Of a stretch of DNA of 64,000 nt, positions 31,846 to 41,214 are shown one piece after another. The first letter of the stretch is position 1. Every line of letters starts with the position of its first letter. The notes beneath the pieces were generated by a model. The model saw only the letters and a list, made by a program, of their open reading frames with translations, did no database searches and was not told the origin of the DNA. Origin of the DNA: Sphingomonas sp. PP-F2F-A104-K0414 (GTDB lineage Bacteria > Pseudomonadota > Alphaproteobacteria > Sphingomonadales > Sphingomonadaceae). A program made the position numbers and the translations under genes. Location of the stretch: assembly GCF_004340945.1 (NCBI RefSeq), contig NZ_SLYD01000003.1, forward strand, positions 1 through 64,000, given 5' to 3'.

Positions 31846-32637
31846 TTACCGCGCCGGTGGCAGCCAGCGCAGGTCGAGCCCTTCGAAGCGGTCGATGTAG
31901 TTCGCGGCCTGCGCGAGCTGCACTTCGTTGAGCAGCGTAACCCGGCCCGTCTCGCGGCGGATCAGGCCGTCCTCTTCCAACTGTCGCAGCATCCGGTTGA
32001 CGTGCACCGCGGTGAGGCCGGTGGCGTCGCCGATCTCCTCCTGCGTCAGGCCGAGCGTGAAGCTGTTGCCCATCGCGCGGTCGCGCATCCGCATCCGGTT
32101 GCGCATCTCGAGCAGCAGCGCCGCGATCCGCGCCTTCGCCGAGGTGCGGCCGAGTGCGGCGAGCCGGTCGGTCAGCGCGACCTTCTCCATCTGGTTCATT
32201 ACCATGATCAGCGCAGACAGCCGCGGATGATCGGTGACGAGCCCGGTCATCGCCGAGCGATCGAACGAACACACCGTGCAGTCGGTCAGCGCGACCACCG
32301 TCTCGGGCGAATCGCGATAGACCAGCGCCGAGACTGCCAGCATGTCGCCGGCATAGAGAAAGCGCAAAATCTGGCGGCTGCCGTCGTCGAGCAGCACATA
32401 GCTCATCGCCATGCCACGTTGCAGGATGAAGAGTTCGGCCTGCGGATCATTTTCGCGCACGAGGACGGCACCGCGACGCAAGTCCCGCGGGCGCTCCTCC
32501 AACCGCGCTAACGCAGCCTTTTCGTTCATCGACAGGTCGATGAGATCGCCGACGCGGTCGGCGAAGCAGCTGTCCGGCACTCTGTAATGGTCCCCAATGT
32601 TCAAGAACCACAGAGCAAAGCTAGGATTTCCGCGCAT
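31846..32637 (-). CDS. Crp/Fnr family transcriptional regulator
   Basis: A 263-aa regulator: a cyclic-nucleotide-type sensor barrel (about 40-160, with LFILQRGMAMSYVLLDDGSRQILRFLYAGD split over this region) and a C-terminal winged helix (LTQEEIGDATGLTAVHVNRMLRQLE). No Fnr-type cysteine cluster is seen at the N terminus. The ligand is unknown. Start is uncertain: ATG 32637 gives a N terminus that overlaps the gap toward murA; internal ATG 32526 (MNEKAAL) would remove part of the first helix. Confidence 0.88.
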   Translation of the reverse strand: MRGNPSFALWFLNIGDHYRVPDSCFADRVGDLIDLSMNEKAALARLEERPRDLRRGAVLVRENDPQAELFILQRGMAMSYVLLDDGSRQILRFLYAGDMLAVSALVYRDSPETVVALTDCTVCSFDRSAMTGLVTDHPRLSALIMVMNQMEKVALTDRLAALGRTSAKARIAALLLEMRNRMRMRDRAMGNSFTLGLTQEEIGDATGLTAVHVNRMLRQLEEDGLIRRETGRVTLLNEVQLAQAANYIDRFEGLDLRWLPPAR

Positions 32638-32781
32638 TAAAGTCGATCAAGCGGGGGGTGTTAGCGCTAGTAAGGGCACAAGGCGGGTCCCAGCGCGGGA
32701 CTTGTCCCCGGGCAACGTCCGCCTGTCGCCCGATCGATGCGCGGCCCTTGCGCAGAACGCCAGCCGCGATAGACACCCGGG

Positions 32782-34065
32782 ATGGACCGTATTCTCATTC
32801 GCGGCGGCAATCGCCTGTCCGGGCGCTTGCCCATCTCCGGCGCGAAGAACGCCGCGCTCACGCTGATGCCGTGTGCGTTGCTGACCGAAGAGCCGCTGAC
32901 GCTGCGCAATCTGCCGCGGCTGGCGGATGTCGACGGCTTCGGCCACCTGCTCAACCAGCTTGGCGCGTCGACCGCGATCCAGGGTACGCGGCCCGAGGAT
33001 TTCGGCCGGGTGATGACGATCCGTGCGGGTAACCTCACCTCGACCGAGGCGCCCTACGACATCGTCCGGAAGATGCGCGCGTCGATCCTGGTGCTCGGGC
33101 CACTGCTCGGGCGTGGCGGCGAGGCGACGGTGTCGCTGCCGGGCGGCTGCGCGATCGGCAATCGCCCGATCGATCTCCACCTGCGCGCTTTGGAAGCGAT
33201 CGGTGCCGAGCTGGAGATGGCGGCGGGCTATGTGAAGGCGATCGCGCCCGGTGGACGCCTGCCGGGCGGCCGCTTCCGCTTCCCGATCGTCTCGGTCGGC
33301 GCCACCGAGAACGTCGTAATGGCGGCGGTGCTCGCCAAGGGTACGAGCGTGATCGAGAACGCCGCGCGCGAGCCGGAGATCGTCGACCTCTGCAATTGCC
33401 TCGTCGCGATGGGCGCGTCGATCGACGGGATCGGCACCGAGACGCTGACGATCGAAGGCCGCGACCGTCTCCACGGCGCGACTTACGCCGTGATGCCCGA
33501 CCGCATCGAGGCGGGCAGCTACGCGTGTGCGGCGGCGATCACCGGCGGCGACCTGGAACTGGTCGGCGTGGATGTCGCCGACATGGGCGCGACGTTCGAT
33601 GCGCTGGTCGAGGCGGGCGTGTCGGTGACGCCGACCAAGGACGGCGTCCGCGTTGCGTCCGACGGTTCGTTGAAGCCGCTGACGCTGTCGACCGCGCCGT
33701 ACCCTGGCTTCGCAACGGATATGCAGGCGCAGTTCATGGCGATGCTGTGCAAAGCTGACGGTGCGAGCGTGCTGACCGAGACGATCTTCGAGAACCGCTA
33801 CATGCATGTGCCGGAACTGGCGCGGATGGGGGCGGATATCCAGGTTCGGGGGCGAACTGCGGTGGTCCGTGGCGTCGACAAGCTGGTCGGGGCGCCGGTG
33901 ATGGCGACCGATCTGCGGGCTTCGATGAGCTTGATCCTAGCCGGCTTGGCGGCGGATGGAGAGACGTCTGTGGGCCGGGTGTATCACCTTGACCGCGGAT
34001 ATGAGCGGTTGGAGGAAAAGCTGAGCGCGGTCGGTGCGGATATCGAGCGTGCCAGCGACGGGTGA
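32782..34065 (+). CDS. murA: UDP-N-acetylglucosamine 1-carboxyvinyltransferase
   Basis: A 427-aa enzyme catalysing the first committed step of peptidoglycan synthesis, transfer of enolpyruvate to UDP-GlcNAc. Landmarks: [14 protein letters not shown] start, [26 protein letters not shown], the fosfomycin-target cysteine in [13 protein letters not shown], and the C-terminal [15 protein letters not shown]. Length is standard. Divergent from the crp-like gene. Confidence 0.97.
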   Translation: MDRILIRGGNRLSGRLPISGAKNAALTLMPCALLTEEPLTLRNLPRLADVDGFGHLLNQLGASTAIQGTRPEDFGRVMTIRAGNLTSTEAPYDIVRKMRASILVLGPLLGRGGEATVSLPGGCAIGNRPIDLHLRALEAIGAELEMAAGYVKAIAPGGRLPGGRFRFPIVSVGATENVVMAAVLAKGTSVIENAAREPEIVDLCNCLVAMGASIDGIGTETLTIEGRDRLHGATYAVMPDRIEAGSYACAAAITGGDLELVGVDVADMGATFDALVEAGVSVTPTKDGVRVASDGSLKPLTLSTAPYPGFATDMQAQFMAMLCKADGASVLTETIFENRYMHVPELARMGADIQVRGRTAVVRGVDKLVGAPVMATDLRASMSLILAGLAADGETSVGRVYHLDRGYERLEEKLSAVGADIERASDG

Positions 34066-34328
34066 GGACCACCCCGGCGAAGGCCGGGGCCCAGTTGGAA
34101 AGGTCGCTCTAATACGCGTTGAGTTTCGTTACTCGGCTGTTCCCTCGCGAAGGCGGGGGCCCAGGATCGAGCAAGACCGTCCTTCGTAATCCGGTAGACA
34201 TCTACTCAACGCCGTCGGCAAAGCCGCCGTCGGACGGGTTCGGTGAACCGACCCGCCGGCCGTGCCGGGCGCTGCCCACTTCGCTTTGCTCGCGGCCAAC
34301 GGCGCGGACGTTGCCGCGCCTGCGCCCG
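34066..34328. repeat. Gap with a half copy of palindromic repeat family C
   Basis: The left arm CCACCCCGGCGAAGGCC is clear at 34069-34100, but its partner is only vaguely matched by TCGCGAAGGCGGGGGCCCAGG near 34145, a different repeat edge. The remainder (34200-34328) shows weak inverted GC-rich motifs and no gene. This looks like a decayed or recombinant element. Confidence 0.6.
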
Positions 34329-35051
34329 TCAGTACATGTGCTGACCGCCATTGATGCTCAACGTAGACCCGGTAACGAACCCGCCCTCCTCGGAGCACAG
34401 GAACGCCACCCCGCGCGCGATTTCGGTAGCCTGACCCAGTCGCCCGACCGGAATCTTCGCCACGATCTTTTCCAGCACGTCGGCCGGCACCGCCGCCACC
34501 ATGTCCGTATCGATATACCCCGGCGCGATCGCGTTGACGGTCACGCCCGCGCGCGCGCCCTCTTGCGCCAAAGCCTTCGTGAATCCGTGAATGCCCGACT
34601 TTGCCGCAGCATAGTTCACCTGGCCGTATTGCCCGGCTTGCCCGTTGATCGAGCCGATGTTGACGATCCGCCCCCATTTGCGCGTGCGCATGCCGGGGAA
34701 GACGGCCTTGGCCATGTTGAAACAACCGCCAAGATTGGTGTCCATCACCTCTTTCCAATCCTGGTAGGTCATCTTCAGGATGGTCCCGTCGCGGGTGATA
34801 CCGGCGTTGTTCACGACGATGTCGACGTCGCCCAGATCGGCGGCGACCTGCGCGCAGCCGGCCTGGCACGCATCATAGTCGGCGACGTCCCACTTGTAAG
34901 CCTTGATCCCGGTGCGCTCGGTGAACTCGCGGGCGCGGTCGTCGTTGCCGGCATAGGTTGCCGCCACGGTTAGGCCCATGTCCTGCAATGCGAGACTGAT
35001 CGCTTCGCCGATTCCGCGCGTACCACCGGTTACAATTGCCACGCGTGCCAT
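34329..35051 (-). CDS. phaB: Acetoacetyl-CoA reductase
   Basis: A 240-aa short-chain dehydrogenase of the PhaB type, reducing acetoacetyl-CoA with NADPH to the PHA monomer (R)-3-hydroxybutyryl-CoA. NADP loop: VTGGTRGIGEAIS; NNAGITRDG; catalytic S in NIGSINGQAGQYGQVNYAAAKSG with Y and K in YAAAK; C terminus LSINGGQHMY, typical of PhaB. Supplies substrate for phaC at 28639. It follows hemH by about 30 bases on the same strand. Confidence 0.93.
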   Translation of the reverse strand: MARVAIVTGGTRGIGEAISLALQDMGLTVAATYAGNDDRAREFTERTGIKAYKWDVADYDACQAGCAQVAADLGDVDIVVNNAGITRDGTILKMTYQDWKEVMDTNLGGCFNMAKAVFPGMRTRKWGRIVNIGSINGQAGQYGQVNYAAAKSGIHGFTKALAQEGARAGVTVNAIAPGYIDTDMVAAVPADVLEKIVAKIPVGRLGQATEIARGVAFLCSEEGGFVTGSTLSINGGQHMY

Positions 35052-35084
35052 CAGTCTCTCCTCGGTTCAGCCTTTTGCCGGAGG

Positions 35085-36092
35085 CTAGACAGCCCGCACC
35101 CATCCTTCAAGCTCGCGCGCCAAAATGCTGCGCAACATTTCCACGCCGACGGGGCTATCGTTGAGGCAGGGAAGGTAGGCGAAGTGTGTGCCGCCAGCCT
35201 CTTCGAAGCTCTCGCGTCCGCGGATCGACAGTTCCTCCAGCGTCTCCAGGCAATCGGCGGAGAAGCCCGGCGCGAAGATCGCGACCTTGGTCTTGCCTGC
35301 CTTGGCGAGCGCGACGAGCGTCTCGTCGGTCGCCGGACCCAGCCACTTCTGCGGCCCGAACCGTGACTGGAACGCGATCGTCAACTCGCGCCCTATCCGC
35401 TCGCCGAGCAGTCGCGCGGTCTTCTGGCAGTGGCAGTGATACGGATCGCCCTGCTGCAACGTCCGCTTCGGCATCCCGTGGAAGCTGGCGACGATCGCAT
35501 CGGGCGTGAAATCAAGCGCGGAGAGCCCCTCTTCGAGCGAGTCCTTCAGCGCGTCGATATAGAGCGTGTCGTCGTAATAAGGCGGCAACGTGCGGATCGC
35601 CGGCTGCCAGCGTAGCCCAGCGAGATGCTTGAACGCCTTGTCGTTAGCGGTCGCGGTCGTTGCTGCGCAATATTGCGGGTAAAGCGGCGCGAGCAGGATG
35701 CGCTCGCAGCCCGCCGCCTTCATCGCCGTCAACCGGTCCGAAATCGATGGATTGCCGTAGCGCATGGCCCAGTCGACCAGCACTTCCGGTCCGAACGAAT
35801 CCTTCAGCGCCGCCGCCTGCAACCGCGTGATCGCGGCGAGCGGCGAGCCGTCATCGCGCCAGACCTGCGAATAGGCGTGCGCGGATTTTTTCGGGCGGGT
35901 GTTGAGGATGATGCCGCGCAATATCGGCTGCCACGCGATCTGCGGGATCTCGACGACGCGCGAATCGGATAGGAACTCGCCGAGATAGCGCTTCACCGAT
36001 TTCGCGTCGGGGCCATCGGGCGTGCCGAGGTTCATCAGTAGGACGCCGATCTTCGGCTTGGGAATCGGGGGGTGATCGGGGGGCAGGGTCAT
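35085..36092 (-). CDS. hemH: Ferrochelatase
   Basis: A 335-aa enzyme inserting Fe(II) into protoporphyrin IX, the last step of heme synthesis. Features: KIGVLLMNLGTPDGPDAKSV, the metal-site histidine in VASFHGMPKRTLQQGDPYHCHC, and FQSRFGPQKWLGPATDETL, FAPGFSADCLETLEEL. The start ATG 36092 overlaps the end of the upstream dehydrogenase gene by four bases; a longer open frame to 36659 is that gene read in another frame. Confidence 0.96.
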   Translation of the reverse strand: MTLPPDHPPIPKPKIGVLLMNLGTPDGPDAKSVKRYLGEFLSDSRVVEIPQIAWQPILRGIILNTRPKKSAHAYSQVWRDDGSPLAAITRLQAAALKDSFGPEVLVDWAMRYGNPSISDRLTAMKAAGCERILLAPLYPQYCAATTATANDKAFKHLAGLRWQPAIRTLPPYYDDTLYIDALKDSLEEGLSALDFTPDAIVASFHGMPKRTLQQGDPYHCHCQKTARLLGERIGRELTIAFQSRFGPQKWLGPATDETLVALAKAGKTKVAIFAPGFSADCLETLEELSIRGRESFEEAGGTHFAYLPCLNDSPVGVEMLRSILARELEGWVRAV

Positions 36093-38275
36093 GGCGCTGG
36101 TCTTAAAGGCAAATTGCGGATGCGGAAGCCCGTTGAGGCATAGAGCGCGTTGGCGATCGCGGGCGCGACCGCGGGGACGCCGAGTTCGCCAACGCCGCCG
36201 GGGGCTTCGTCGCTGCGGATGACCTCGACGGTGATGTCGGGCGTGTCGGCGAGGCGGGGCAGGGCGATGGCGTCGAACCCGCGCGCGTCGGCGAGGCCGC
36301 GGGTGAAACCTGTCGACGCGCCGAGCGCGGCGGCCATGCCGAAGATCAGCCCGCCCTCGATCTGCTGGCGGACGATGTCGGGGTTGATCTGCGCGCCGCA
36401 GTCGACCGCGGCGACGAGGCGGTCGACGACCGGGCGCTGGTCCGCACCCATGTGCGCCTCGGCCATCACGGCGATGTAGCTGCCTCGGAACGCGTGGGCT
36501 GCGATCCCCTGGCCGCTGCCTGCGACGCCGCCGTTCCAGCCGCCGAGTGCCGCCGCGGTTGAGAGACAGCGGGCGAGTCGCGGTTCGCCGCCGAGCATGG
36601 CGATGCGGAATGACATCGGTTCGGATTGGGCGGCGTGCGCGAGTTCGTCGAGGAAGCATTCGGTGAAGAACGCGGTGTAGCCGTGCGCGCCGCCGCGCAG
36701 GTGGCCGGTGGGTATGCCGATCTCGGCGGGGTGGTGCTCGATCGCATAGGCGGGGATGCGATAGGCGGGCGTGGCGCCTGCCACGGCGTAGCGATCGCCC
36801 TTCACGCCGATCAGCGCAGCTTCGGTTACGAGCCCCGGCATCATCCGGCGTGCCATCTCGGCGCCGGTGGAGGGGGCGGCGATGTTTCCCGACCAGCCCA
36901 TGATCGCGCCGTTGGGGGCGAGCCGTGCGGCCATCTTCGCGACGGCGGGCGGGCGGTAGTGATCGTGAAGCGAGTCTTCGCCGCGCGACCAGACGAGGCT
37001 GACCGGGCGTCTGAGCTTGAGTGCGAGGACGGCGGCCTGTTCGGCGACGTCGTGCTGTAGCGCGGCGCCGAACGATCCGCCGATCAGCATCGGGTGGACG
37101 ACGACGGCATCCTCGCTGAGACCCGCCGCGCGCGCCGCAGCCGATCGCGCGAGCCCCGGTGCTTGCGTCGCCAGCCAGAGTTCGAGCCGGCCGTTAGAGA
37201 AGGACGCAGTCGCGCTGCGCGTCTCGATCGCCGCGTGCAGGCCAAGGCCGGCGCGGTAGGTCGCCGTGACGAGGTTGGCGCCTTGGAAGGTTGCGGCGAC
37301 GTCGCCCGTCTCGGCCATTCGCGTGCCCGGTCGCGTAAGCGCCGCATCCAGTGCAGCGTCGATCGACTTGGTATCGGGCAGGGGGGCGTCGTTCTCGAAC
37401 CGCGGCGCGAGCGCGTCGAGCGCCTTCTGCGCCGCCCACCACGTCGTCGCCACCGCGGCCACCCAACGCGGGTTCTCGACGATCGAGAGCACGCCGCGGA
37501 TGCGGTCGGCGGCGGCACGGTCGACCTTTGTTAGGCGACCGCCGACCGGGCCCTGGCGGATCGCGGCGTGGACCATGTCGGCGAGGCGGACGTCGCCAGC
37601 GAAATTAGCCGAGCCGTCGACTTTCGACGGGGTGTCGAGGCGGGGGACCGATTTGCCGACCAGCTTGCCTGCGCCCTGGATGCCGAGGGGGAGGGGATCG
37701 GGGAGAGTGAACTTCGCGGCTTCCTCGGCCAGTTCGGCGAAGCGGATGCGCTTGGCGCCGTTGGTGCAGAAGCCCGCGTCGACGTTGACCTGGGTGCAGT
37801 CGGTGTCCCAGCGCTTCGCTGCCGCCATGCACAGCAGCGCGCGGGCGCCCGCGCCGGCTTCGCGGCAGGCTTGCTCGAACATCCGGATCGAACTCGATCC
37901 GCCGGTGAGCATCGGTGGTTGCGGGGTGCCGTCCGGGAGGCGGTCGAACAGGCCTTCGAACAGGTCGTGCATGCCGATTCCGTTGGCATAGAGCGGGTTG
38001 AGCGGGGCGGGCTCGACGCCGATCGTGCGCCAGTCCGCGCCGAGCTCGTCCGCGACGACCTGGGGGAGGGTGGTGTAGACGCCCTGGCCGTGCTCGACCT
38101 GCGGGACAGCGACGGTGACGTGGCCGTCGGTGCCGATCTTGAGCCAGGCGCCGAACGGGGTTTCGCCGGGGTTGGCGACGAGGTTGGGGGCGTAGGTTCG
38201 CGGCCACAGACCCCAGGCGACGACGAGCCCGATCCCTGCGCCGCCGCCGACTAAAATCTCACGCCTGCTAATCAT
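36089..38275 (-). CDS. Molybdopterin-binding aldehyde/xanthine dehydrogenase family protein, IorB-like
   Basis: A 728-aa large subunit of the xanthine dehydrogenase superfamily, close to the isoquinoline 1-oxidoreductase beta type. A Tat-like signal (SRREILVGGGAGIGLVVAW) suggests export with cofactor. Moco-binding glycine-rich segments include QVEHGQGVYTTLPQVVADEL, GGSFGAALQHDVAEQ, RGGAHGYTAFFTECFLDEL and the glutamate region APGGVGELGVPAVAPAIANA near the end. The [2Fe-2S] partner subunit usually beside it is missing here, so it is an orphan or pairs with a distant gene. It overlaps hemH by four bases. Confidence 0.85.
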   Translation of the reverse strand: MISRREILVGGGAGIGLVVAWGLWPRTYAPNLVANPGETPFGAWLKIGTDGHVTVAVPQVEHGQGVYTTLPQVVADELGADWRTIGVEPAPLNPLYANGIGMHDLFEGLFDRLPDGTPQPPMLTGGSSSIRMFEQACREAGAGARALLCMAAAKRWDTDCTQVNVDAGFCTNGAKRIRFAELAEEAAKFTLPDPLPLGIQGAGKLVGKSVPRLDTPSKVDGSANFAGDVRLADMVHAAIRQGPVGGRLTKVDRAAADRIRGVLSIVENPRWVAAVATTWWAAQKALDALAPRFENDAPLPDTKSIDAALDAALTRPGTRMAETGDVAATFQGANLVTATYRAGLGLHAAIETRSATASFSNGRLELWLATQAPGLARSAAARAAGLSEDAVVVHPMLIGGSFGAALQHDVAEQAAVLALKLRRPVSLVWSRGEDSLHDHYRPPAVAKMAARLAPNGAIMGWSGNIAAPSTGAEMARRMMPGLVTEAALIGVKGDRYAVAGATPAYRIPAYAIEHHPAEIGIPTGHLRGGAHGYTAFFTECFLDELAHAAQSEPMSFRIAMLGGEPRLARCLSTAAALGGWNGGVAGSGQGIAAHAFRGSYIAVMAEAHMGADQRPVVDRLVAAVDCGAQINPDIVRQQIEGGLIFGMAAALGASTGFTRGLADARGFDAIALPRLADTPDITVEVIRSDEAPGGVGELGVPAVAPAIANALYASTGFRIRNLPLRPAP

Positions 38276-38284
38276 GGGGTGGCT

Positions 38285-38320
38285 CTAATCCTTCTCCCCC
38301 ACGGGGAGAAGGTGGCGCGG
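38285..38320. repeat. Half copy of a family D-like palindrome
   Basis: CTTCTCCCCCACGGGGAGAAGG is a single palindromic arm without its inverted partner, 10 bases before the dehydrogenase start on the minus strand. Confidence 0.6.
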
Positions 38321-38340
38321 AGGCACGTCTATCTTCCCTC

Positions 38341-38421
38341 GTCATCCTGACGAAAGTCAGGACCCAGAGCCAAGCAGCTGTGCCTCCCGTTATCCTGGCT
38401 CCTGACTTTCGTCAGGATGAC
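38341..38421. repeat. Paired palindromic repeat, family A
   Basis: Inverted copies of TCCTGAC-GAAA-GTCAGGA with GTCA/TGAC ends in the gap between two minus-strand genes. Confidence 0.88.
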
Positions 38422-38450
38422 AGAAATGGGAGACCGCTTATCCCATAAAT

Positions 38451-40139
38451 TCAGGCCATCGCTCGGTACGTTGCCTTGAGCGAGACCTTGTCGATCTTCT
38501 CAGTCCCCAGTCTTGGCAGCGGCTCTTCCGAAATCCAGATCCGCTGCGGTATCTTGAACGCGGCGATGTGCTGGTGGAGGAACGCGGTCAGGTCGTCCGG
38601 GGTCAGCGTCTCGCCATCCTGCGGCACTACCACTGCGCCGGGGACCTCGCCGAAGCGGTCGTCAGCCAACCCGAAGACCGCCGCCTCCGCGACGGCTGGG
38701 TGTTCGTACAGCGCCGCCTCGACCTCCTGGCACGAGATGTTCTCACCGCCGCGGATGATGATGTCCTTCTTGCGGTCGACGATGAACAGATAGCCGTCCT
38801 CGTCGAGATAGCCGATGTCGCCGGTGCGGAAATAGCCGTCCGACGTGAACGCTGCGGCAGTCGCGTCGGGGCGGTTCCAATATTCCTTGAAGTTGCAGAT
38901 GGTGCGGATGCAGACCTCGCCGCGCTGGCCCTGGTCGACCGGGTGGCCGGCATCGTCGAGGATGGCGAGATCGACCAAAGGTGCGCCGGGCCGGCCGGCG
39001 GAGTTGGGCTTGGCGAGATAATTGCCGCGCCAGTTGCCGGTGCCGACCGCGTTGGTCTCGGTGAGGCCATAACCGATCAGCGGCGCGCTTCCCCCCATTT
39101 CCGCGTCGATCCGGCGGACGTGATCGACCGGGCGCGGCGCACCGCCCGCGGCGAAGTCGGTGACGGTCGAGAGGTCGTACTTCGCGCGGTCCGGGTGGTT
39201 GAGGATCTCGAAGCTCATCAAGGGCACGCCGACGAAATAGGTGACGTCCTCCGCCTCGATCAGCCGCATCGCCTCGCCCGCGTCCCATTTCGGCATCAGC
39301 ACGAGCTTGCGGCCCATCGCGAAGCTCTGGAGGAAGACCGGCACTTCGCCGGTGATATGGAACAGCGGGATCGTCAGCAGCGTGACCGGCTGGCCGACCG
39401 GCGGATTGCCTTGCGCGGTGGCGATCCCGACCATCATCATCGCCTGGCCGAGATAATTGAAGATCCCCTGCACGACCGCGCGGTGTTCGGACAGCGCGCC
39501 CTTCGACTGGCCGGTCGAGCCGCTGGTGAACAGGATCGTCGCATGATCCTCGGGCCCGAGCAGCGGCAGGTCGGCGATATGATCGTCCTTCGCGAACACC
39601 GCCGCGAGGGCGGTGTCGAGCGCCCGCGAATCGTCGATCTCGACGACCGGCGCGGCAAGGCCGGCGATCTGCGCCAGTCGCTTCACGCGGGGCGGATCGG
39701 CGAAGACGAGCGCGCAATCGACCTCGCCGATCGCCGTCTCCAGCTCCTCCGCCTGCCACCAGCCGTTGAGCAGCGTCGCGACGCCGCCGGCCATGACGAT
39801 GCCCATGTAGAGCACGATCCACGACGGCGAATTGCGCATCGCGATGCCGACTCGGTCGCCTTTCGCGATGCCGTACCCGCCGACCAGGGCGCGCGCGGTG
39901 CGTTCGGCGGCGGCGTAGACCTCGCCGAACGTCAAGCGTTCGTCGCCGGAGACGATGAAGACGGCGTCGCGGTGCTCGTTGGCGTAGTGCGCGAAATAAT
40001 AGCTGAGCGCGGGCGGCGCGGCGGCGATCGTCGGCAGCGTGACGCCGAATCGCTCGACCGAGCCAAGCGCCAGCATGCCGTCGGGCGCGGTCAGCGCGGC
40101 CATCGTCGAATCCATAGCCAGGTCCAGCTCGGTCCGCAT
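38451..40139 (-). CDS. AMP-dependent acyl-CoA synthetase/ligase
   Basis: A 562-aa member of the adenylate-forming (ANL) family, activating a carboxylic acid to its CoA thioester. P-loop: [21 protein letters not shown]5 motif [12 protein letters not shown]7/A8: [30 protein letters not shown] (split across residues about 430-460); catalytic lysine near [10 protein letters not shown] at the C terminus. The substrate (fatty, aromatic or other acid) cannot be told from sequence alone. Divergent from lgt with a short shared upstream region. Confidence 0.9.
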   Translation of the reverse strand: MRTELDLAMDSTMAALTAPDGMLALGSVERFGVTLPTIAAAPPALSYYFAHYANEHRDAVFIVSGDERLTFGEVYAAAERTARALVGGYGIAKGDRVGIAMRNSPSWIVLYMGIVMAGGVATLLNGWWQAEELETAIGEVDCALVFADPPRVKRLAQIAGLAAPVVEIDDSRALDTALAAVFAKDDHIADLPLLGPEDHATILFTSGSTGQSKGALSEHRAVVQGIFNYLGQAMMMVGIATAQGNPPVGQPVTLLTIPLFHITGEVPVFLQSFAMGRKLVLMPKWDAGEAMRLIEAEDVTYFVGVPLMSFEILNHPDRAKYDLSTVTDFAAGGAPRPVDHVRRIDAEMGGSAPLIGYGLTETNAVGTGNWRGNYLAKPNSAGRPGAPLVDLAILDDAGHPVDQGQRGEVCIRTICNFKEYWNRPDATAAAFTSDGYFRTGDIGYLDEDGYLFIVDRKKDIIIRGGENISCQEVEAALYEHPAVAEAAVFGLADDRFGEVPGAVVVPQDGETLTPDDLTAFLHQHIAAFKIPQRIWISEEPLPRLGTEKIDKVSLKATYRAMA

Positions 40140-40206
40140 ATCGCTCTCCTACTTGGTCTTATCGTTATCGGTCTTTATGCAGGGGCGAACGCGTGGGGAA
40201 AAGCCT

Positions 40207-41109
40207 TTGATCCTGTCGACCATCACCGCCGCTGCGGGCGTAGCGCCTGCCGTCGGCAGTCACATCCGTTTCGAGGATTTGGGGCTCCACCCCGACGTCT
40301 TCTCGATCGGCTTCTTCACGCTGCGCTGGTACAGCCTCGCCTATATTGGCGGGATCCTGCTCGGCTGGTGGTATCTGCTCAAGCTCCTCGCGCAGCCCGG
40401 CGCACCGATGGCGCGGCGGCATGCCGACGACCTCGTGTTCTACGCGACGCTCGGCATCATCCTCGGCGGCCGGCTCGGTTATGTGATCTTCTATGCGCCC
40501 GAGATGTTCCTGCATCCGCTGCGGATCTTCCGGCTGTGGGACGGCGGGATGTCGTTCCACGGCGGGGTGATCGGCACGTCAATCGGGCTGATCCTGTTTG
40601 CACGGAAGCACCAGCTCAACTGGTTGCGCGTGCACGATTATATCGCGTGCTGCGTACCGTTCGGGCTGTTCTTCGGACGGCTGGCGAACTTCGTGAATGG
40701 CGAGCTGTGGGGCAAGCCGACCGACGTCGCATGGGGGATCATCTTCGAGCGCACCGTGCCGTTCGGGATGGTCGAGCCGGCGCGGCACCCGAGCCAGCTG
40801 TACGAGGCGGGGCTGGAGGGCATCCTCCTGTTCGCGCTGCTGTGGTTCGCGTTCTGGAAGACCAAGGCGCGGTATGACCCGGGCAAGCTCGTCGGGTTGT
40901 TCGTGCTGGGCTATGGCCTCGCGCGGTTCACCGTCGAGTTCTTCCGCGAGCCGGATTCGCAGCTGCGCGCGTTTGCCGAGCATACCGGGCTGCACATGGG
41001 GCAGTGGCTGTGCGTGCCGATGATCATTGGCGGCGGATATCTGGTGGCGACGTCGGCCAAACGGCGCGTGCGGGTCGAGTCGATCGCGGGGACGCAGAGC
41101 GTCGCTTAG
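40207..41109 (+). CDS. lgt: Prolipoprotein diacylglyceryl transferase
   Basis: A 300-aa integral membrane enzyme that adds diacylglycerol to the lipobox cysteine of prolipoproteins. Signatures: [30 protein letters not shown], the Lgt box [43 protein letters not shown] and [11 protein letters not shown]. The start is best at TTG 40207, behind GGGGAAAAG and giving the usual MILST-like N terminus; ATG 40177 lacks a Shine-Dalgarno sequence. Confidence 0.95.
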   Translation: MILSTITAAAGVAPAVGSHIRFEDLGLHPDVFSIGFFTLRWYSLAYIGGILLGWWYLLKLLAQPGAPMARRHADDLVFYATLGIILGGRLGYVIFYAPEMFLHPLRIFRLWDGGMSFHGGVIGTSIGLILFARKHQLNWLRVHDYIACCVPFGLFFGRLANFVNGELWGKPTDVAWGIIFERTVPFGMVEPARHPSQLYEAGLEGILLFALLWFAFWKTKARYDPGKLVGLFVLGYGLARFTVEFFREPDSQLRAFAEHTGLHMGQWLCVPMIIGGGYLVATSAKRRVRVESIAGTQSVA

Positions 41110-41214
41110 CTCCCCTCCCGCTTGCGGGAGCGGTTGGGGGAGGGCATGGCCGCAAATGTCATGGCCAAAGATAATCCAGCCCCTCCCCTAACACCTCCCG
41201 CAAGCGGAAGGGGA
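41108..41214. repeat. Paired palindromic repeat overlapping the start of the next gene
   Basis: CTCCCCTCCCGCTTGCGGGAG (in parts) and its inverted partner CTCCCGCAAGCGGAAGGGG enclose about 60 bases, with inner inverse motifs GGTTGGGGGAGGG and CCCCTCCCCTAACACC. The element extends into the first codons of the methyltransferase gene. Confidence 0.8.

Noticed and set aside
32647..33807. Minus-strand frame opposite murA
   Set aside because: Antisense of murA; no ribosome site, no domain.
38568..40877. Long plus-strand open frame (769 codons) across the acyl-CoA synthetase and lgt
   Set aside because: Antisense of a well-supported synthetase and an out-of-frame reading of lgt; composition is Arg/Asp/His-rich without motifs.
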